From contig CALVFC010000092.1 of NCBI GenBank assembly GCA_944326735.1, forward strand, positions 1-6,198: a DNA stretch of 6,198 nt, read 5' to 3'. How positions within the stretch are numbered: position 1 is the first letter of the stretch; every line of letters starts with the position of its first letter. Shown piece after piece: positions 4,657 to 6,198 of this stretch. Made by a program: the position numbers and the translations under genes. This DNA comes from an uncultured Limosilactobacillus sp. Lineage in GTDB: Bacteria > Bacillota > Bacilli > Lactobacillales > Lactobacillaceae. Below the pieces are notes generated by a model. That model did not search any database. It was not told where the DNA came from and saw only the letters and a list, made by a program, of their open reading frames with translations.

Positions 4657-5304
4657 ATGTCATTAAATTATGTTTTTGAAATTTTGCCATCGCTTTTCCA
4701 GGGTGCTTGGCTTACCTTACAAATTTTCTTCTGGACGCTGGTTGCATCAATTCCACTGGGGATTGTCGTGAGTCTGGGCTTAACTTCAAAGATTCGCCCC
4801 TTACAATGGATTTTGGAAGTTTACGTTTGGCTGATGCGGGGGACACCATTACTACTGCAATTAATTTTCGTATTCTACGGTTTGCCAATTGTCGGCATTG
4901 TTTTCCAACGGTATGACGCCGCATTAGTTGCCTTTATTTTGAACTATGCTGCATACTTTGCCGAAATCTTCCGTGGTGGTTTTCAATCCGTTTCGGTTGG
5001 TCAATTTGAAGCGGCACGGGTGCTGCGTTTGAGTTACTGGCAAACAATTCGTAAGATTATCATTCCCCAAGTTGTGAAGATTGTTATCCCATCAATCGGT
5101 AATGAAGTTATTAACTTAGTTAAGGATTCTTCATTAGTTTACGTTATCGGTCTTGGTGATCTGCTGCGGGCTGGAAATGTGGCAACGTCACGGGATGTTA
5201 CCTTGGTACCATTACTGTTAGTTGCTTTAATCTACCTGATCTTAGTTGGTATTTGCACATTAGTATTACGGCGCGTTGAAAAGCGTTACTCATACTTCAA
5301 GTAA
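4657..5304 (+). CDS. Polar amino acid ABC transporter permease (probably histidine uptake)
   Basis: This is an integral membrane subunit of the HisM/GlnP family (BPD_transp_1 fold), forming the translocation path for an amino acid captured by a lipoprotein receptor. The 215 residues carry about five membrane segments (near 18-40, 55-80, 85-103, 140-165 and 184-204), the early TLQIFFWT segment typical of the family, MRGTPLLLQL (60-69), and the EAA loop (about 117-137: FEAARVLRLS) that docks with the ATPase. The start is ATG 4657 with GGGAGG (4644-4649) 7 nt upstream. It is the first gene behind the T-box. The family does not reveal the substrate; histidine is inferred from the leader. Only one permease is seen, so a homodimer is likely unless another follows outside the window. 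Confidence 0.93.
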   Translation: MSLNYVFEILPSLFQGAWLTLQIFFWTLVASIPLGIVVSLGLTSKIRPLQWILEVYVWLMRGTPLLLQLIFVFYGLPIVGIVFQRYDAALVAFILNYAAYFAEIFRGGFQSVSVGQFEAARVLRLSYWQTIRKIIIPQVVKIVIPSIGNEVINLVKDSSLVYVIGLGDLLRAGNVATSRDVTLVPLLLVALIYLILVGICTLVLRRVEKRYSYFK

Positions 5305-5317
5305 GGAGGATTAGCCT

Positions 5318-5953
5318 ATGTTAGAAGTTAAGAATTTGAAAAAGAGCTTTGGCGACCGGGTAATTTTGAACGGCGTCAACCTGACAGTAAATGATGACGA
5401 AATTCTTTGTATTGTTGGTCCTTCTGGTGCTGGTAAAACGACGTTACTGCGCTGCATTACGGGTCTGGAGACGCCAGACAGTGGTACCTTCTTAATGAAC
5501 GGCCAACCATTTGATCCCCAGGGTACCAAGGATTCCGACCGGGTGATCGGGGTTGTCTTCCAGGACTTCAACTTGTTCCCTAATTTATCAGTGATGGATA
5601 ATATTACCTTGGCGCCAACCATGGTTCTGAAAGAAAGTAAGAAGGATGCAGAGGCACAGGCAGTCCAATTATTAAGCGAACTGGGACTGTCTACGAAAGG
5701 CGATTTGTATCCATGGCAACTATCTGGTGGACAGAAACAACGGGTTGCCATTGCCCGGGCGTTAGCCATGAAGCCCAAGATCCTCTGTTATGATGAGCCA
5801 ACCTCTGCATTGGATCCCAACTTACGGCAAGAGGTGGCAAAGATCATTCTGAATCTCAAGAAGAGTGGCATGACCCAGCTAGTAGTTACGCACGATTTGG
5901 ACTTTGCTCAAGAAATTGCGGATAAATTATTGAAAGTCAAGCCAATCGACTAG
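5318..5953 (+). CDS. Polar amino acid ABC transporter ATP-binding protein (probably histidine uptake)
   Basis: This is the cytoplasmic ATPase of the uptake system, of the HisP/GlnQ class. All catalytic motifs are present: Walker A GPSGAGKTT (34-42), Q-loop Q82 in VFQDFNLFP, signature LSGGQ (135-139), Walker B ILCYDE (155-160), D-loop SALD (163-166) and switch His192 in VTHD. The 211 residues are about 30 fewer than the usual 240 or so. The chain ends soon after the switch histidine (KLLKVKPID) and lacks the usual C-terminal strand with a G-G-x-I-x-E-x-G pattern. The catalytic core is complete, so it should be active. The start is ATG 5318 with AAGGAGGA overlapping the permease stop and 7 nt from the ATG; the 13-nt gap suggests coupled translation. 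No frameshifted tail is evident in the 29 nt before the next gene. Confidence 0.94.
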   Translation: MLEVKNLKKSFGDRVILNGVNLTVNDDEILCIVGPSGAGKTTLLRCITGLETPDSGTFLMNGQPFDPQGTKDSDRVIGVVFQDFNLFPNLSVMDNITLAPTMVLKESKKDAEAQAVQLLSELGLSTKGDLYPWQLSGGQKQRVAIARALAMKPKILCYDEPTSALDPNLRQEVAKIILNLKKSGMTQLVVTHDLDFAQEIADKLLKVKPID

Positions 5954-5982
5954 GTTTAGCTGCTCATCAGGAGAGTGATAGA

Positions 5983-6198
5983 ATGAAAAAACTTAAAAAT
6001 TGGTTATTAATTTTAATCCTTATCGTCCCGGTCTTTGCGTTAGCTGGTTGCGAAAATGTTACTGAGCGTGCGAATACCCAAGATACCTGGCACCGAATTG
6101 AACGGCGTAAAAAGGTCATCGTCGGGCTGGATGATAGTTTCGTCCCAATGGGCTTCCGCCAGAAAAATGGTAAGCTGGTTGGTTATGACGTTGACTTG
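5983..6198 (+). CDS. Amino acid ABC transporter substrate-binding lipoprotein, N-terminal part (3' end outside window)
   Basis: This is the extracellular receptor that delivers the amino acid to the permease, anchored to the outer face of the membrane by a lipid. Only 72 codons are in the window and the frame stays open at the end. Residues 1-22 form a lipoprotein signal peptide: KKLKN, a hydrophobic stretch (7-21), and the lipobox LAGC (20-23), with Cys23 as the lipidated residue. From about residue 45 the sequence VIVGLDDSFVPMGF followed by GKLVGYDVDL matches the start of the family 3 solute-binding domain (PF00497-like). The start is ATG 5983 with AGGAG (5969-5973) 9 nt upstream, 29 nt after the ATPase stop. 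The order permease - ATPase - receptor indicates one operon under the T-box. The ligand cannot be told from this fragment; His is inferred. Confidence 0.92.
   Translation, partial: MKKLKNWLLILILIVPVFALAGCENVTERANTQDTWHRIERRKKVIVGLDDSFVPMGFRQKNGKLVGYDVDL

Noticed and set aside
5311..5778. 155-codon open frame on the - strand opposite the ATPase gene
   Set aside because: It is antisense to a clear ABC ATPase with all motifs, has no ribosome binding site that I can see and no recognisable protein features; similar antisense frames over folC, mreB and mreC were dismissed for the same reason.

Overview
The window looks like chromosomal DNA of a Firmicute, most likely a member of Lactobacillaceae (Limosilactobacillus-like is my guess from protein resemblance; no search was run). 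The evidence is the conserved folC - radC - mreB - mreC - mreD order, strong GGAGG-type ribosome binding sites, TTGACA/TATAAT promoters and a T-box riboswitch. All genes lie on the + strand; I see no mobile element, tRNA, rRNA or CRISPR.

Region 1 (1-1565) holds the 3' part of folC (folylpolyglutamate synthase) and a slightly divergent radC. A 14-bp perfect hairpin lies between them, and its 3' arm contains the radC Shine-Dalgarno sequence. Region 2 (1566-4226) is the cell-shape operon mreBCD: extended -10 promoter, mreB with a TTG start, a weak terminator-like element, then mreC and mreD almost abutting. In Bacillus subtilis minC and minD follow mreD; here they do not.

Region 3 (4227-4656) is the most interesting part. 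Directly after mreD comes a consensus promoter and a T-box leader of about 370 nt. It has one Stem I (AGTA/GAA loop, AG bulge, distal loop), one Stem II and Stem IIA/B, but two consecutive Stem III + antiterminator + terminator modules spaced exactly 102 nt apart. The specifier reads best as CAC (His). The first T-box bulge has TGGG, which complements discriminator C73, a base essentially specific to bacterial tRNA-His. The second module keeps the fold through compensatory changes but has TGGA. A 17-bp long-range helix can form around the whole first module after RNA polymerase passes the first terminator, which would bring Stem I/II next to the second module.

Region 4 (4657-6198) is the operon controlled by this leader: a HisM/GlnP-type permease, its ATPase, and the start of a lipoprotein substrate-binding protein cut by the window end. 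Together regions 3 and 4 describe a probable histidine uptake system, switched on when uncharged tRNA-His accumulates and guarded by two terminators in series.
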